A DNA stretch of 19,099 nt, from assembly GCA_003550305.1 (NCBI GenBank), contig QKYT01000003.1:245203-264301 (forward strand), given 5' to 3'. This document shows positions 18,816 to 19,099 of this stretch, piece by piece. The stretch's first letter is position 1. Each line of letters starts with the position of its first letter. A program made the translations under genes and the position numbers. Below the pieces are notes generated by a model. The model ran no database searches, had not been told where the DNA came from, and worked only from the letters and a program-made list of their open reading frames with translations. The DNA comes from Glomus cerebriforme (Eukaryota; Glomeromycota; Glomeromycetes; Glomerales; Glomeraceae).

Positions 18816-18956
18816 TGCGATCCATAATCCGCAAATCCGGATCATCCATTCATCCATCCGGATTAAACGGATAGATGAATTTTAATCACGGATGGCAATC
18901 CGATTCGGATTTGATTCGGATCGATTACAGATAATCGGATAATCCGTTATAATCCA
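18815..18956. mobile_element. Array of ATCCG/CGGAT motifs, probable hAT-type element end
   Basis: Starting at about TAGAGATGCGATCC, I count five ATCCG and seven CGGAT words in about 140 bp, including CCGGAT palindromes. This dense two-orientation motif array, rich in G/C within A/T sequence, looks like the subterminal region of a hAT element whose body would lie to the right. No transposase is visible. Confidence 0.5.
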
Positions 18957-19099
18957 TTTTTTTTTTATTTTATTTTATTTTTTTCTTTTAAATATAATAC
19001 AAGTCACTAACTTTATTTCTTTCCTCGCGATTAAGGTATGTTTCTTTTTATTTTTTTATTTTATTTCGCTTTATATTACATTTCGTTATTTACTAACTT
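18957..19099. other. T-rich tail, nothing recognised
   Basis: Only T-rich tracts and a short GTATGT donor-like word near 19036 are seen. Confidence 0.4.

Noticed and set aside
1..19099. tRNA, rRNA or other classical structured RNA genes
   Set aside because: I found no T-loop GGTTCRAANCC-type box with a paired acceptor stem and no rRNA-like stretch. A covariance-model scan would be decisive.

Overview
The window looks like nuclear DNA of a filamentous fungus, most likely an arbuscular mycorrhizal fungus close to Rhizophagus irregularis. The grounds are extreme AT richness outside genes, short GT-AG introns (about 64-111 bp), a kinase with an N-terminal CX2C-X9-CX2C zinc-binding motif of a type expanded in Glomeromycotina, and a dense, nested transposon load. 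The species call is inference; the eukaryotic gene structure is seen directly.

Layout. 1-246 resembles one end of a hAT-like DNA transposon. About 505-1460 is a degenerate tandem array with a period near 110 bp. 1725-5255 is an apparently complete Mutator-like element (MULE): near-identical 38/40-bp terminal inverted repeats, three or four subterminal ~150-bp direct repeats, and an uninterrupted transposase on the minus strand. 5256-6545 is AT-rich spacer with strong palindromes. 6546-9549 (minus) is a complete 11-exon COG4 gene for a Golgi tethering subunit. 9836-11142 (minus) is a decayed gene, possibly an old transposase. 11332-12327 (minus) is a six-exon isochorismatase-like hydrolase, divergent from a protein kinase at 12562-14210 (plus), with 234 bp between the two start codons. 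14211-15880 has no intact gene but holds two decayed coding stretches. 15880-19099 is a transposon graveyard: a ~395-bp MITE, the 3' part of a pogo/Tigger-like element with frameshift and stops, and several blocks of short repeats that look like ends of other elements.

The three host genes (Golgi tethering, small-molecule hydrolase, signalling kinase) have no evident shared pathway; this is an ordinary gene-sparse fungal locus between mobile elements. The observations most worth checking are a palindrome AATTCTRGCCAGAATT followed exactly 10 nt later by CAYGTG, present twice in different elements; a tandem repeat whose units look like mini-exons bounded by splice signals; stop codons in the Tigger relic that fit C-to-T decay; and an over-abundance of CACGTG sites in element ends and gene promoters.
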